Assembly: GCA_013153725.1 (NCBI GenBank)
Contig: JAADDY010000021.1
Span: 1-32,824 of the forward strand
DNA: 32,824 bases
DNA from: Thermodesulfobacteriota bacterium
GTDB lineage: Bacteria; Desulfobacterota; Thermodesulfobacteria; Thermodesulfobacteriales; Thermodesulfatatoraceae
Direction of reading: 5' to 3'
Positions within the stretch are counted from its first letter, which is position 1. Every line of letters starts with the position of its first letter. Under the pieces are notes generated by a model. The model did no database searches. It worked only from the letters and a program-made list of their open reading frames with translations, and was not told where the DNA came from. This document shows positions 24,914-32,824 of the stretch, in pieces. The translations under genes were made by a program, and so were the position numbers.

Positions 24914-26593
24914 ATGCACAGTAAGGAAAAGACTTATTTAGATCTATTCCTGGAAGTAGCCCGGACCATATCGTCAACCCTTGAAATCGACAAAGTCCTC
25001 GATCTGATCGTCAAGAAAGTGGCAGAGGTGGTAGGTGTAGAGGCTGCCACCATCCGTCTTCTCGACCCCACAGGGAAAAAGCTCTACTTGGCAGCTGCTT
25101 ACGGTCTATCCCAGGAATACCTGAACCGCGGCCCGGTGGACGCAGAGAAGAGCATTGCGGAAGCCCTGGCCGGAAACCCCGTGGCCATCTTCGACGCCGT
25201 TCATGATCCACGGGTGGCCTATTCGGAAGCGGTCCGAAAAGAAGGGATCAAGAGCATTCTGGCTGTTCCCATCCAGATCCGGGGGCGAGTGATCGGTGTC
25301 TTGCGCCTCCTCTCCCGTAAACCTCGTCTCTTCACCGACGATGAAATCGAATTCGCCGCGGCCCTGGCGGAACAGTGCGGGATCGCCATCGAAAATGCCC
25401 GCATGTACGAAGCCCAGCGAAAACAGCTGCGCTACTTCGAAACCCTCAACGAAATCGGAAAGGCTCTGAACTCTATCAGGGATCTCAAAGAGATCCTCAA
25501 CCTCATCGTCACCAAGCTTCCAGAGGTGATGAACCTCAAAGGCTGTACCATCAGGCTTCTGGATCTTTCCGGGCAAAAGCTGGAACTGGTGGCTTCACAC
25601 GGCCTGAGTGAAGAATATCTTTCCCGGGGCTCCATTGATGACGAGCTCAGCACTCATCAGGCCCTCAAGGGAGAACCCGTGGTCATCTATGACGCCACCA
25701 CCGACCCCCGGGTGCGCTATCAAGAGGAAGCCCGAAGAGAGGGTATTGCCAGCATCCTGGCCGTACCAATCATCGTTCACAACCGCATCATCGGGGTCCT
25801 GCGGCTCCATTCCGCCGAGCCAAGGCACTTTGACGAAGCTGAGATCAACTTCGTGATGGCGGTAGCCGAACAAAGCGGCATCGCTATCCAGAACGCCCTC
25901 TACTACAAAAAGATCAACAACATCCTCACCCAGCTCGAAGAGGAGCACAAGTTCCTGGGCACGGTAATAGACTCCCTTGCAGCGGGGCTCGCGGTCATCG
26001 ACCGAAAGAAACACCTCGCCATGGTAAACAAACGCATTCTGGAGGAACATGGCCTCAAATACGAGGAAACCGTGGGCCGAAAATGCTACGAAGTGCTGGA
26101 AACCTGCCGGCGTGACCTTTGCCCCATGGAAAGTGTACGCCAGAAAAAAGAAGCCCTCTCCTACACCACCACCCTGAAAAGAGACGGTGAGGAGCGACAC
26201 TACGAGGTCACTCTATCGCCGGTAATCGGCGCCTCAGGTGAGGTGGAACACATCATCGAAATCGTGAGAGACGTTACCGCCCAGATGAAACTTCAGCAGG
26301 AACAGATGGAAAGGGAACGCCTCGAAGGGGTCCTCCAGCTCGCCCGCACCGTAGCCCACGAGCTCAACACCCCCATGTTTGCCGCCCTCGGAACCGCCCA
26401 GCTCGCCCTTTCAGATCTCGAAGAAGATGATCCTCTCCACGAAGACCTGGAAATCATCGTCCGCAACCTCAAGAAAATGTCTGAACTCACCAAAAAGATG
26501 GCCCAAATTACCCATTACGAAACGAAAGAATACGTGGGAGACGTGCAAATCCTGGATTTAGAGAAGGCTTCAGACGGCGGAAAGAAATCATAA
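24914..26593 (+). CDS. GAF-GAF-PAS protein with a DHp domain but no kinase ATPase domain
   Basis: A 559-aa soluble protein from the ATG at 24914, 8 nt after the response-regulator stop. GAF 1 spans about 10-165 and GAF 2 about 175-330; they are similar in sequence (AVRKEGIKSILAVPIQIRGR versus EEARREGIASILAVPIIVHNR) and look duplicated. PAS spans about 340-455 with a Cys cluster, RKCYEVLETCRRDLCPMES (Cys391, 398, 403). The end is a HisKA-like helix pair with the H-box TVAHELNTPMFAALG (His482). The protein then stops at 559 without N, G1, F or G2 boxes, and the next gene begins at once. Not a frameshift that I can see. It could accept phosphate from the complete kinase or the response regulator. 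Confidence 0.88.
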   Translation: MHSKEKTYLDLFLEVARTISSTLEIDKVLDLIVKKVAEVVGVEAATIRLLDPTGKKLYLAAAYGLSQEYLNRGPVDAEKSIAEALAGNPVAIFDAVHDPRVAYSEAVRKEGIKSILAVPIQIRGRVIGVLRLLSRKPRLFTDDEIEFAAALAEQCGIAIENARMYEAQRKQLRYFETLNEIGKALNSIRDLKEILNLIVTKLPEVMNLKGCTIRLLDLSGQKLELVASHGLSEEYLSRGSIDDELSTHQALKGEPVVIYDATTDPRVRYQEEARREGIASILAVPIIVHNRIIGVLRLHSAEPRHFDEAEINFVMAVAEQSGIAIQNALYYKKINNILTQLEEEHKFLGTVIDSLAAGLAVIDRKKHLAMVNKRILEEHGLKYEETVGRKCYEVLETCRRDLCPMESVRQKKEALSYTTTLKRDGEERHYEVTLSPVIGASGEVEHIIEIVRDVTAQMKLQQEQMERERLEGVLQLARTVAHELNTPMFAALGTAQLALSDLEEDDPLHEDLEIIVRNLKKMSELTKKMAQITHYETKEYVGDVQILDLEKASDGGKKS

Positions 26594-26596
26594 TTC

Positions 26597-27694
26597 ATGC
26601 AACGACACTTTATTTCCACCATCATAGGTTTTCTCCTCGCCGCAACCGTCATTTTCCTTACTCTGCGCCTCTACCTTCCTTTCTTTCAACCCATCGCCTG
26701 GGCCGCGGTGATAGCCCTTTTCCTTCACCCCCTGAACCGGCTCCTGAGAAAGGGACTCGGAGGAAGAAAGGGGCTCGCCGCCCTCATAATGTGCCTTCTC
26801 TTCGTGTTGCTGGTCTTCGTGCCCCTGGTCTTTGCCCTCACCAACCTCACTTCTCAGGCGGTAGAAATTCTCACAAATCTCAAAACCCAACTCGAAAAGG
26901 AAAGCCTGACTTCCATCCTTACACCAGACCCGGAAAAATACCCCCGCCTTTACGCCCTGGGAAAGATCTTTTTCGAAAGACTCGCCGTCTATGAAAAAGA
27001 AATCCAATCCGCTCTGCTCTCTATAGCCTCTTCTGCCGGGCAGTTCCTCCTCTCCCGGGGGACCACCATCTTCCGCAACACCGTAAACCTCATTCTCCAG
27101 GTGGTCTTCATGCTCTTTACCCTCTTCTATCTCTTTCGCGACGGAGATTACTTCGTGGAAGGCATCAAGGGGCTCCTGCCCGTACATCCAGAAGAGGCCA
27201 ACCGCATCATAGAGAAAGTCCAGCAGGTTATCGAAGCCACCCTTTACGGCTCCATACTCACCGCGCTGGCGCAGGGCGGCCTTGCCCTGATCATCTACCT
27301 CATTCTGGGAGTGAAATCCCCCTTCCTCCTGGGGCTCCTCACCGCTCTTGCTTCTTTCATTCCCCTGGTGGGAACGGCCATCGTCTGGCTCCCGGTGGTG
27401 CTCTATTTCGCCTTTTCGGGAGCATATATCAAAGCCGTCATCCTTCTGGCTTATGGGTCTCTCTTCATCAGCCAGATAGACTCCCTCATTCGCCCCTATT
27501 TCATTGGCGGGCGCACCGAGATCCACAATCTTTTCATCTTCTTCAGTATCCTCGGAGGGCTCAAATTTTTCGGGTTCCTGGGGGTATTTTTGGGGCCGAT
27601 CCTGGTGGCCCTTACGATTTCCATCATCGAAATCTATCACACCAAGCTGGCCGAGGAGATCTATGCCGGAACTCCCGGAAGTGGAGACTATTAA
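26597..27694 (+). CDS. AI-2E-family transporter (PerM/TqsA type)
   Basis: A 365-aa membrane protein with about eight hydrophobic segments and the family pattern: N-terminal pair (IIGFLLAATVIFLTLRLYLP; IAWAAVIALFLHPLNRLLRK), a long loop, then LFYLFRDGDYFVEG and the C-terminal ALASFIPLVGTAIVWLPVV and FLGPILVALTISI motifs. The substrate is not predictable; named members move AI-2 or Na+/H+. It starts 3 nt after the GAF-PAS gene and overlaps mutM by 32 nt. Confidence 0.93.
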   Translation: MQRHFISTIIGFLLAATVIFLTLRLYLPFFQPIAWAAVIALFLHPLNRLLRKGLGGRKGLAALIMCLLFVLLVFVPLVFALTNLTSQAVEILTNLKTQLEKESLTSILTPDPEKYPRLYALGKIFFERLAVYEKEIQSALLSIASSAGQFLLSRGTTIFRNTVNLILQVVFMLFTLFYLFRDGDYFVEGIKGLLPVHPEEANRIIEKVQQVIEATLYGSILTALAQGGLALIIYLILGVKSPFLLGLLTALASFIPLVGTAIVWLPVVLYFAFSGAYIKAVILLAYGSLFISQIDSLIRPYFIGGRTEIHNLFIFFSILGGLKFFGFLGVFLGPILVALTISIIEIYHTKLAEEIYAGTPGSGDY

Positions 27695-28475
27695 GCGGAC
27701 CCTTTCCAAACATCTTCCCAGCCGCCAAATAAAGGGTTGCGAAATAAGGCTCCCCAAGCTCGTTCTCCCAGCCCCCGAGGAGTTCTCCCGAACCGTCGTG
27801 GGGCAGAAGGTCCTGGAGCTTGAAAGGCGCGGAAAGTTCCTCCTGCTCCATCTTTCCGGGAACCTCTCTCTCCTCTGCCATTTTCGCCTCACCGGCCAGC
27901 TTATTTATCTCCCGGATGGCCAGGAAGAACCACCGCACACTCACCTGCGCTTCATCCTGGATCAGGGAAACCTCCTCTACGCCGATCTGCGCCAGTTCGG
28001 AAAACTCGAGCTGCTGAAGCGGGAAGAGATCTCCAGGCATCCGAGCCTTCTCAAGCTGGGCCCCGAACCCTGGGAACTCACGCCCGAGACCTTCTGTCAA
28101 CTCCTTCAAAGAAGTCATCGCCAACTGAAAGCCCTCCTCCTCGACCAGAGTGTCATCGCCGGCCTGGGAAACATCTACGTGGACGAATCGCTCTTTCGCG
28201 CGGGCCTTCATCCCACCCGCAAGGCCTCCTCTCTTTCCCCAGAAGAGGCCGTCAAACTCCACCATATCATCTGTGAAGTTCTAAAAGAGGCCATCGCCAC
28301 CGGAGGATCTTCGGTGAGAAACTACGTGGATGGAGAGGGAAAGAGCGGAACATTCCAGGAAAGGCATCTGGTTTACGGCAGGAGGGGGCAGCCTTGCCCC
28401 CGTTGCAAAACCCCCATCGCTTACACCACGGTGGCCAGCCGTGGCACCCACTTTTGCCCTGTTTGCCAGAAATAA
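27663..28475 (+). CDS. mutM: Formamidopyrimidine-DNA glycosylase (Fpg)
   Basis: A 270-aa base-excision repair enzyme for oxidised purines. The catalytic N-terminus MPELPEVETI (Pro2, Glu3), the H2TH domain with LLDQSVIAGLGNIYVDE, Lys58 (RRGKF) and the C-terminal zinc finger CPRCKTPIAYTTVASRGTHF with the second pair CPVC are all present. The ATG at 27663 is required for the N-terminal proline nucleophile; an upstream in-frame reading would block it. Confidence 0.97.
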   Translation: MPELPEVETIKRTLSKHLPSRQIKGCEIRLPKLVLPAPEEFSRTVVGQKVLELERRGKFLLLHLSGNLSLLCHFRLTGQLIYLPDGQEEPPHTHLRFILDQGNLLYADLRQFGKLELLKREEISRHPSLLKLGPEPWELTPETFCQLLQRSHRQLKALLLDQSVIAGLGNIYVDESLFRAGLHPTRKASSLSPEEAVKLHHIICEVLKEAIATGGSSVRNYVDGEGKSGTFQERHLVYGRRGQPCPRCKTPIAYTTVASRGTHFCPVCQK

Positions 28476-28538
28476 ACTTTGCTTTGGCCCTAAAAGTGTT
28501 ACTCTTTTGATTATAGAATAATTTTTCTTTCTTAAGCC

Positions 28539-30719
28539 ATGGAAAAAACTTACATTGTTCGCTTGAGCGATATCTTAGATCAAATCCAATCCTATCTTCC
28601 CGGGGCCGATACCCGCCTCGTGGAGAAAGCCTATGTTTATGCCGCAAGGGCCCACGCCGGCCAGGTAAGACGCTCGGGAGAACCCTATCTCTCACACCCC
28701 CTTTCGGTGGCCTACATCCTGGCCCAGATGAAGCTTGATCTTCCCACCATCGCTGCGGGGCTTCTTCACGATACGGTGGAAGACACCAACGTCACCATCG
28801 ATGAAATCCGGCACATCTTTGGCGACGCCGTGGCAGACATCGTGGATGGGGTCACCAAGATCAGCCATCTTCCGGTGAAGAGTAAGGTCCACAAACAGGC
28901 CGAAAACTTTCGCAAGATGCTGCTTGCCATGGCGGAAGACCTGCGGGTGATCCTGGTGAAGCTGGCGGATCGGCTCCACAACATGCGCACCCTGGAATTC
29001 ATGCCAGAGCACAAACGGCAGCGCATCGCCCGGGAAACTCTGGAAATCTATACTCCTCTTGCCAGCCGCCTGGGGATCGACTGGCTCAAGAGGGAGCTCG
29101 AAGACCTCTCCTTCATGTATCTCTATCCTGAGGAATACCGCCGGTTGAGAGAAGAAGTAGAAAAAGTGGTCGCCGCCAGGCAGGACTTCATCGAGGAAGT
29201 GAAGAAGATCATCGCAGAAAAACTGGAGGAAGAAGGCATCGAAGGCCGGGTGCTGGGCAGAAGAAAACACCTCTACAGCATCTTCCGTAAACTCCAGCGA
29301 AACAATCTCACCATAGATCAACTCTATCTCATTTACGACATCATCGGTTTGCGTGTGATCGTGAAACAGATCAAGGAGTGCTACCAGGTCCTCGGTATCA
29401 TTCACTCTCTATGGAAGCCCATCCCAGGGCGTTTCAAAGATTACATTAACCTGCCCAAACCCAACATGTATCAATCCCTCCACACCACGGTCATAGGCCC
29501 CGGTGGTCGGCAGATGGAAATCCAGATTCGTACCGAAGAGATGGACCGGGTGGCAAACGAAGGTATCGCCGCCCACTGGCTCTACAAGGAAGACAAGATC
29601 ATCTCATCCACTTCCGTCAAAAGCGGGCAACTGGAATGGCTCGAACGCTTGATCGAACTCCAGAAAGAGCTTCAAAACCCCCGGGATTTCATCGAGTCCC
29701 TTCGTATGGATCTCTTCCCCGACGAAGTCTACGTCTTCACTCCTCAGGGCGACATCAAAGTTCTCCCCAAAGGCGCCACACCCATCGACTTCGCCTATGC
29801 CATCCACACGGAAGTGGGGCACCACTGTGCCCGGGCCAAGGTAAACGGTCGCCTCGTACCCCTCGACTACGAGCTGCAAACCGGAGACATCGTCGAAATC
29901 GTCACCGCTTCCAACCAGAAACCCAGCCGCGATTGGCTCAAGTTCGTCAAGACGAGCAGGGCCAAGAGCCGCATCAAACAGTGGCTCAAACAGGAGGAAA
30001 AGCAACGCATCATTGCTGCCGGTCGTGAAATCTTGGACCGCGAGCTTCGGAAGGCCAAACTCACCCTTTCCAGTTTCCTGGACGACGAAAAGGCCGAAGA
30101 AATCGCCAGGAGCCTTTCCTTCAAAGACGTTGAAGAACTGATCATAGCGGTGGGTTACGGAAAGGTCACCCCCCAGCAGGTGGTAAAACGCTATCTCCTG
30201 GAACAGAAAAAAGAAGAGGACATCGAGGATGAAGAGCAGGAGCTCCTCCAGCGCAAACGCATCCATCACCAGAAGGGGCCGGAGTCTCTTTCCGTTGAAG
30301 GAACCGAAGACGTCTTATTCCATCTGAGTGGTTGCTGCAAACCCTTGCCAGGAGACGAAGTGGTAGGCTACATCACCCGCGGGCGGGGTATCACAGTCCA
30401 CCGGGCGGACTGCCCCAACCTAGAAAATCTGGACCCTGAGCGCCTCATCGACGTGAAATGGGAGGCCGGGGACGGCGCAAGTTACACCGCCAAAATTTGG
30501 GTCCTCACCATAGACAAGAAGGGGATGCTTGCCTCGATCTCTGGAGCTATCAGCGCCACCGAGGCCAACATCCTTCAGGCAGAACTCAAGACCACCCAGG
30601 ACAAACGGGCCCTTTTCAATTTTGTCCTGGAGGTTTCCAACAAGGCCCATCTGGACCGGATTATAAACAACGTCCGCCAGATAGACGGGGTGATTCGCGT
30701 GGAAAGAAAACTCGCCTAG
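28539..30719 (+). CDS. spoT: Bifunctional (p)ppGpp synthetase/hydrolase (Rel/SpoT)
   Basis: A 726-aa protein controlling the stringent response. HD hydrolase domain at about 20-180 with His53 and HD at 77-78 (LLHDTVED), synthetase at about 235-345 with PGRFKDYINLPKPNMYQSLH: RFKD is the RxKD form of bifunctional enzymes rather than ExDD of RelA. TGS domain at about 395-455 (DEVYVFTPQGDIKVLPKGAT), the Cys-containing ZFD/RIS region (LSGCCKPLPGD) and a C-terminal ACT domain follow. The ATG has no clear ribosome site, which may mean weak translation. Own transcript likely, since 63 nt separate it from mutM; the upstream TATAGA/TAGAAT region is only a weak promoter. Stop overlaps the rpmB stop by 4 nt. 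Confidence 0.95.
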   Translation: MEKTYIVRLSDILDQIQSYLPGADTRLVEKAYVYAARAHAGQVRRSGEPYLSHPLSVAYILAQMKLDLPTIAAGLLHDTVEDTNVTIDEIRHIFGDAVADIVDGVTKISHLPVKSKVHKQAENFRKMLLAMAEDLRVILVKLADRLHNMRTLEFMPEHKRQRIARETLEIYTPLASRLGIDWLKRELEDLSFMYLYPEEYRRLREEVEKVVAARQDFIEEVKKIIAEKLEEEGIEGRVLGRRKHLYSIFRKLQRNNLTIDQLYLIYDIIGLRVIVKQIKECYQVLGIIHSLWKPIPGRFKDYINLPKPNMYQSLHTTVIGPGGRQMEIQIRTEEMDRVANEGIAAHWLYKEDKIISSTSVKSGQLEWLERLIELQKELQNPRDFIESLRMDLFPDEVYVFTPQGDIKVLPKGATPIDFAYAIHTEVGHHCARAKVNGRLVPLDYELQTGDIVEIVTASNQKPSRDWLKFVKTSRAKSRIKQWLKQEEKQRIIAAGREILDRELRKAKLTLSSFLDDEKAEEIARSLSFKDVEELIIAVGYGKVTPQQVVKRYLLEQKKEEDIEDEEQELLQRKRIHHQKGPESLSVEGTEDVLFHLSGCCKPLPGDEVVGYITRGRGITVHRADCPNLENLDPERLIDVKWEAGDGASYTAKIWVLTIDKKGMLASISGAISATEANILQAELKTTQDKRALFNFVLEVSNKAHLDRIINNVRQIDGVIRVERKLA

Positions 30720-30913
30720 TGAACTGCCTTCTGGACCTTCCCGGCCTTAAGGCACCGTGTACAGATCTTCATGCGGCGCACCTGGCCGTTGGGAAGCCTG
30801 ACACGCACCTTTTGAATGTTGGGGTACCACCATCTACCGGATCTTTTGTTGGAGTGGCTTACCTTATGCCCAGTATTGGGTTTCTTGCCACATATCTCAC
30901 AAATCTTGGACAT
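30716..30913 (-). CDS. rpmB: 50S ribosomal protein L28
   Basis: A 65-aa L28 with a zinc-ribbon form: CEIC (Cys5, Cys8) and CTRC (Cys51, Cys54), plus GHKVSHSNKRSGRWWYPNIQ. The Cys+ version suggests zinc is bound. AGGAGG ribosome site and strong promoter. Convergent with spoT. Confidence 0.97.
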   Translation of the reverse strand: MSKICEICGKKPNTGHKVSHSNKRSGRWWYPNIQKVRVRLPNGQVRRMKICTRCLKAGKVQKAVH

Positions 30914-30945
30914 TCTCTCGACCTCCTAGCTCCATGTGTCCGCAC

Positions 30946-30974
30946 TTTATAACGGGAACTTCAAAGCTTAGCAA
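30946..30974 (-). promoter_or_regulatory. Strong candidate promoter of rpmB
   Basis: On the minus strand TTGCTA (30974-30969) and TATAAA (30951-30946) are separated by 17 nt. The box overlaps the 3' end of the upstream ferredoxin-ATPase gene. The rpmB ATG is about 33 nt downstream. Confidence 0.7.
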
Positions 30975-31746
30975 GGTCAAGAAAGGCAGACAGGGCCTTT
31001 CGCAGACCATCTTCCGCTTCCTGAGGAGAGGGATGATGGGGCACTTCAGCCACGAGCTCAAACTTTTTCCCCTCTCCTTTATCCTTGATCTGAGATACCA
31101 GAGGGTCCTCTTCGCGGATCCTGTTGAGCACCAGATAGACCCTGGCCTTGGGAGCGAGGAAAGAAACACGATCCAAGAGATAGAGGGCCGGCTCTTCGGG
31201 AGTTACCAAGAGAACAACTTCGCGGGCCTCTTCGAGAGCGGCGGCCAGAAACTCTCCATAGCGGGCAGGAACATCCAGAACGACATCTCCATCACCACGG
31301 TATCTTTCTCGCAGCGCTCGCAGGAGGCGGGGAGCTCCTCTCGCGCCGGAGAAGAGCTTCCCGGAGAAGAACTTCCTCTCACCAGCCTTGCCCTCGATTA
31401 TTTCTCCGATCTGCATATTGGCGAGCTGAAGGGCCCTATTCGGACAATTTTTCACACACACCCCACAGCCTTCACAGAGAAAGGGATCGATCCAGAGATC
31501 CTCCTCCCAGATGGCCCCGAAAGGACAGCTTTTCTGACAGAGGGCACAGCCAGCACAGAGCATGAAGTTTCTAATGGGAACGGCGATTTTGAAAGGCTCT
31601 TTCTGGGTCTCGGCAAATCCGTGAGGAAGCGAAGGGAGCTCAAATTCGGCGCAGGCCCCTCCCACGGAAGGCCTTTCTTCCCAGAGAAGACGACAAAAGG
31701 TGGATTTACCACTCCCCGGGGTACCGACTACCACGATCTCGCGCAT
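30961..31746 (-). CDS. MinD-like P-loop ATPase with inserted double [4Fe-4S] ferredoxin (second copy)
   Basis: About 261 aa from the ATG at 31746, preceded by GGGAGG; it lies 4 nt after the upstream gene. P-loop GTPGSGKST (8-16), then an inserted ferredoxin with two full cluster motifs: Cys64, 67, 70, 74 (CAGCALCQKSCP) and Cys91, 94, 97, 101 (CEGCGVCVKNCP). The second half continues the ATPase fold (VVLDVPARYGEFLAAAL; VVLLVTPEEPALYLLDRV). Proteins of this type (MinD superfamily ATPase with ferredoxin domain) are common in strict anaerobes and are thought to aid metal-cofactor or redox-enzyme assembly. The P-loop lacks the usual KGGxGKT lysine. Confidence 0.88.
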   Translation of the reverse strand: MREIVVVGTPGSGKSTFCRLLWEERPSVGGACAEFELPSLPHGFAETQKEPFKIAVPIRNFMLCAGCALCQKSCPFGAIWEEDLWIDPFLCEGCGVCVKNCPNRALQLANMQIGEIIEGKAGERKFFSGKLFSGARGAPRLLRALRERYRGDGDVVLDVPARYGEFLAAALEEAREVVLLVTPEEPALYLLDRVSFLAPKARVYLVLNRIREEDPLVSQIKDKGEGKKFELVAEVPHHPSPQEAEDGLRKALSAFLDLAKL

Positions 31747-31750
31747 ACTC

Positions 31751-32542
31751 TTATCCTCCCCACCCACCCTGAATTAAATTGGAAAAAACACTCTCGATCG
31801 CAGGATAGGCCTCCCGGAGCCCGCGGGAAAGATCGTCCAGTGGTGGCACCTCTCCCGCCCAAAAGAGCCCGGAAGATTCCGCCTGAGCCCGGATCTCTTC
31901 TCCCCTTTCCGTCGAGAAATTTAGAAGAACCGCCCCCGGAAGCCCTATTCCCTGCATGATCTCCGCAAAGAGGGGAATCTCCCCGGAAGCGTCCGGAGTG
32001 GTTAGCAAGACAAAGAACTCCGCCTCCTTTACCGCTTGGAGGCTTTCTCCGTTAAGACCTGTCGGGGCCTTCAAAATGGTCTTCTCTTCAAAGGGGTATT
32101 TTTCATACAGCCGGCGCCAGAGGACCCCTTCCACGGCTCCACCCCTCACGAACCTCGCGGCGTAAATCGGCCCCCATCCTTTCGTCTCTTTCGCGATTTC
32201 TCCGAGCTTCACCTCTTTCAGCAAAATGGCCCTGCGCGGGCATATCTCTTTGCACAACCCGCAGCCTCGACACCGATGGCCGCGATGTTTGATGACCTCC
32301 CCTTCTCTTACCAGGGCACCAAACTGGCAATTCTTGACGCATTCCTCACAGAGATCACATTTGCGGCGGTCGAACCTTGAAAGCCTCCAGTTAACGGGCT
32401 CCAGGTCTTCGGGTTCGGAAGGCCAAAGCTTGGGGAAGCCCAGTTCCAGCTCGTAGAGGGAAGCTCCCCAGAACTCGGCCAGAGCAAGTGCTATCGTGGT
32501 CTTCCCCACGCCACCCCTTTGTGACAAAATGGCAAGTCGCAT
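31751..32542 (-). CDS. MinD-like P-loop ATPase with inserted double [4Fe-4S] ferredoxin (first copy)
   Basis: A 263-aa protein: P-loop SQRGGVGKTT (7-16), where the signature lysine of the MinD/Mrp deviant Walker A is Arg, then two [4Fe-4S] motifs at Cys62, 65, 68, 72 (CDLCEECVKNC) and Cys91, 94, 97, 101 (CRGCGLCKEICP), then the C-terminal ATPase half (FFVLLTTPDASGEIPLFAEI). Strong GGAGGAGGG site. It makes a pair with the following gene, probably a heterodimer as in other anaerobes (inference). Confidence 0.9.
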   Translation of the reverse strand: MRLAILSQRGGVGKTTIALALAEFWGASLYELELGFPKLWPSEPEDLEPVNWRLSRFDRRKCDLCEECVKNCQFGALVREGEVIKHRGHRCRGCGLCKEICPRRAILLKEVKLGEIAKETKGWGPIYAARFVRGGAVEGVLWRRLYEKYPFEEKTILKAPTGLNGESLQAVKEAEFFVLLTTPDASGEIPLFAEIMQGIGLPGAVLLNFSTERGEEIRAQAESSGLFWAGEVPPLDDLSRGLREAYPAIESVFSNLIQGGWGG

Positions 32543-32603
32543 CCACCCTCCTCCGTGGGCTATTTCTTAGAAGTTAGGGATTCAGAGAGGGAGGCACAAG
32601 AAG

Positions 32604-32824
32604 TTAATACAATTGCGCTACAGCAGCGTGTTCTTCGTCCAGATTGGCAAAGGTGGAATACTGGGAAAGGAAGGCCAGCTTCACCACGCCCGTAGGGCCA
32701 TTTCGTTGCTTTCCGATGATGAGCTCCGCCACCCCCTTTTCAGGGCTATCCTTGCGGTAGACCTCGTCGCGGTAGATGAAGATGATGACGTCGGCATCCT
32801 GCTCTATGGCCCCTGATTCCCGCA
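32604..32824 (-). CDS. dnaB: Replicative DNA helicase DnaB, C-terminal fragment
   Basis: Only the last 73 codons are in the window: [20 protein letters not shown], then [18 protein letters not shown] and the end [11 protein letters not shown], matching the C-terminal core of DnaB. The gene continues beyond the right edge. DnaB unwinds DNA at the replication fork. 61 nt separate its stop from the ferredoxin-ATPase start. Confidence 0.95.
   Translation of the reverse strand, partial: RESGAIEQDADVIIFIYRDEVYRKDSPEKGVAELIIGKQRNGPTGVVKLAFLSQYSTFANLDEEHAAVAQLY

Noticed and set aside
26588-27892. 434-codon minus-strand open frame opposite the AI-2E transporter
   Set aside because: Low-complexity Glu/Gly/Asp composition typical of antisense to a membrane protein; the plus-strand gene is clear.
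28476-28538. A clear promoter for spoT
   Set aside because: TATAGA/TAGAAT-like boxes exist near 28512-28520 but without a matching -35, so I do not call it.
30934-31959. 341-codon plus-strand frame opposite the ferredoxin ATPases
   Set aside because: The minus strand carries eight-Cys ferredoxin motifs and P-loops; the plus frame shows no family features.
1-32824. CRISPR arrays, tRNA or rRNA genes, insertion sequences, phage genes
   Set aside because: No regularly spaced direct repeats, no cloverleaf-like sequence and no transposase or integrase frames were seen on either strand by eye.

Overview
The window looks like a chromosomal stretch of a thermophilic, anaerobic, sulfur-metabolising bacterium, most likely of the Thermodesulfobacteriota (Thermosulfurimonas / Thermodesulfatator type). 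This is an inference from gene content: a YedE-TusA-DsrE sulfur cassette, ferredoxin-containing MinD-like ATPases, Mrp with a DUF59 domain, an RpoH-type sigma factor, Glu/Lys-rich proteins and tightly packed genes with 4-20 nt overlaps. No rRNA, tRNA, CRISPR array, IS element or prophage was seen.

Layout. 1-2344 (minus): a periplasmic protein with EF-hand-like Asp repeats, then exbB, exbD and a tonB-like gene that runs off the left edge. 2478-3026: universal stress protein with promoter and terminator. 3052-5261: mrp, a DUF4213/DUF364 protein and a small membrane protein, linked by ATGA overlaps. 5258-7897 (minus): a secreted two-lobe M16 zinc peptidase. 7898-8222: a control region with a palindrome, tandem hairpins and a TTGACA box. 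8223-10645: five-gene sulfur cassette (yedE, tusA, dsrE-like, second small Cys-rich protein, 59-aa protein). 10676-11340 (minus): hpt and a 46-aa membrane protein. 11415-15051: yebC-ruvC-ruvA-ruvB-panB. 15067-20388 (minus): mnmG-rpoH-TPR protein-lipoprotein. 20480-20842: small hypothetical gene. 20835-23344 (minus): two tandem CBS/CorC membrane proteins. 23432-28475: histidine kinase, single-domain response regulator, a GAF-GAF-PAS protein with only the histidine phosphotransfer half of a kinase, AI-2E-family exporter, mutM. 28539-30719: bifunctional rel/spoT. 30716-30974 (minus): rpmB and promoter. 30961-32542 (minus): two MinD-like ATPases each carrying two [4Fe-4S] ferredoxin modules. 32604-32824 (minus): C-terminal end of dnaB.

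The most striking signal is in yedE. The reading frame meets a TGA at 9126-9128 exactly where this permease family has the Cys of its GGC(G/A)SG motif, then continues in frame with the rest of the motif and protein to 9392. Directly downstream lies a hairpin with a GGU apical loop 20 nt after the UGA, closely resembling the geometry of bacterial SECIS elements. I read the gene as one 389-residue selenoprotein (Sec302). With tusA and dsrE-like partners it matches the 'YTD' cluster that has been proposed as a genomic marker of sulfur disproportionation, so a selenocysteine sits in the presumed sulfur-conducting pore.

The other genes are mainly housekeeping (Holliday-junction resolution, tRNA modification, pantothenate synthesis, stringent response, DNA repair) with several unusual variants, recorded as findings.
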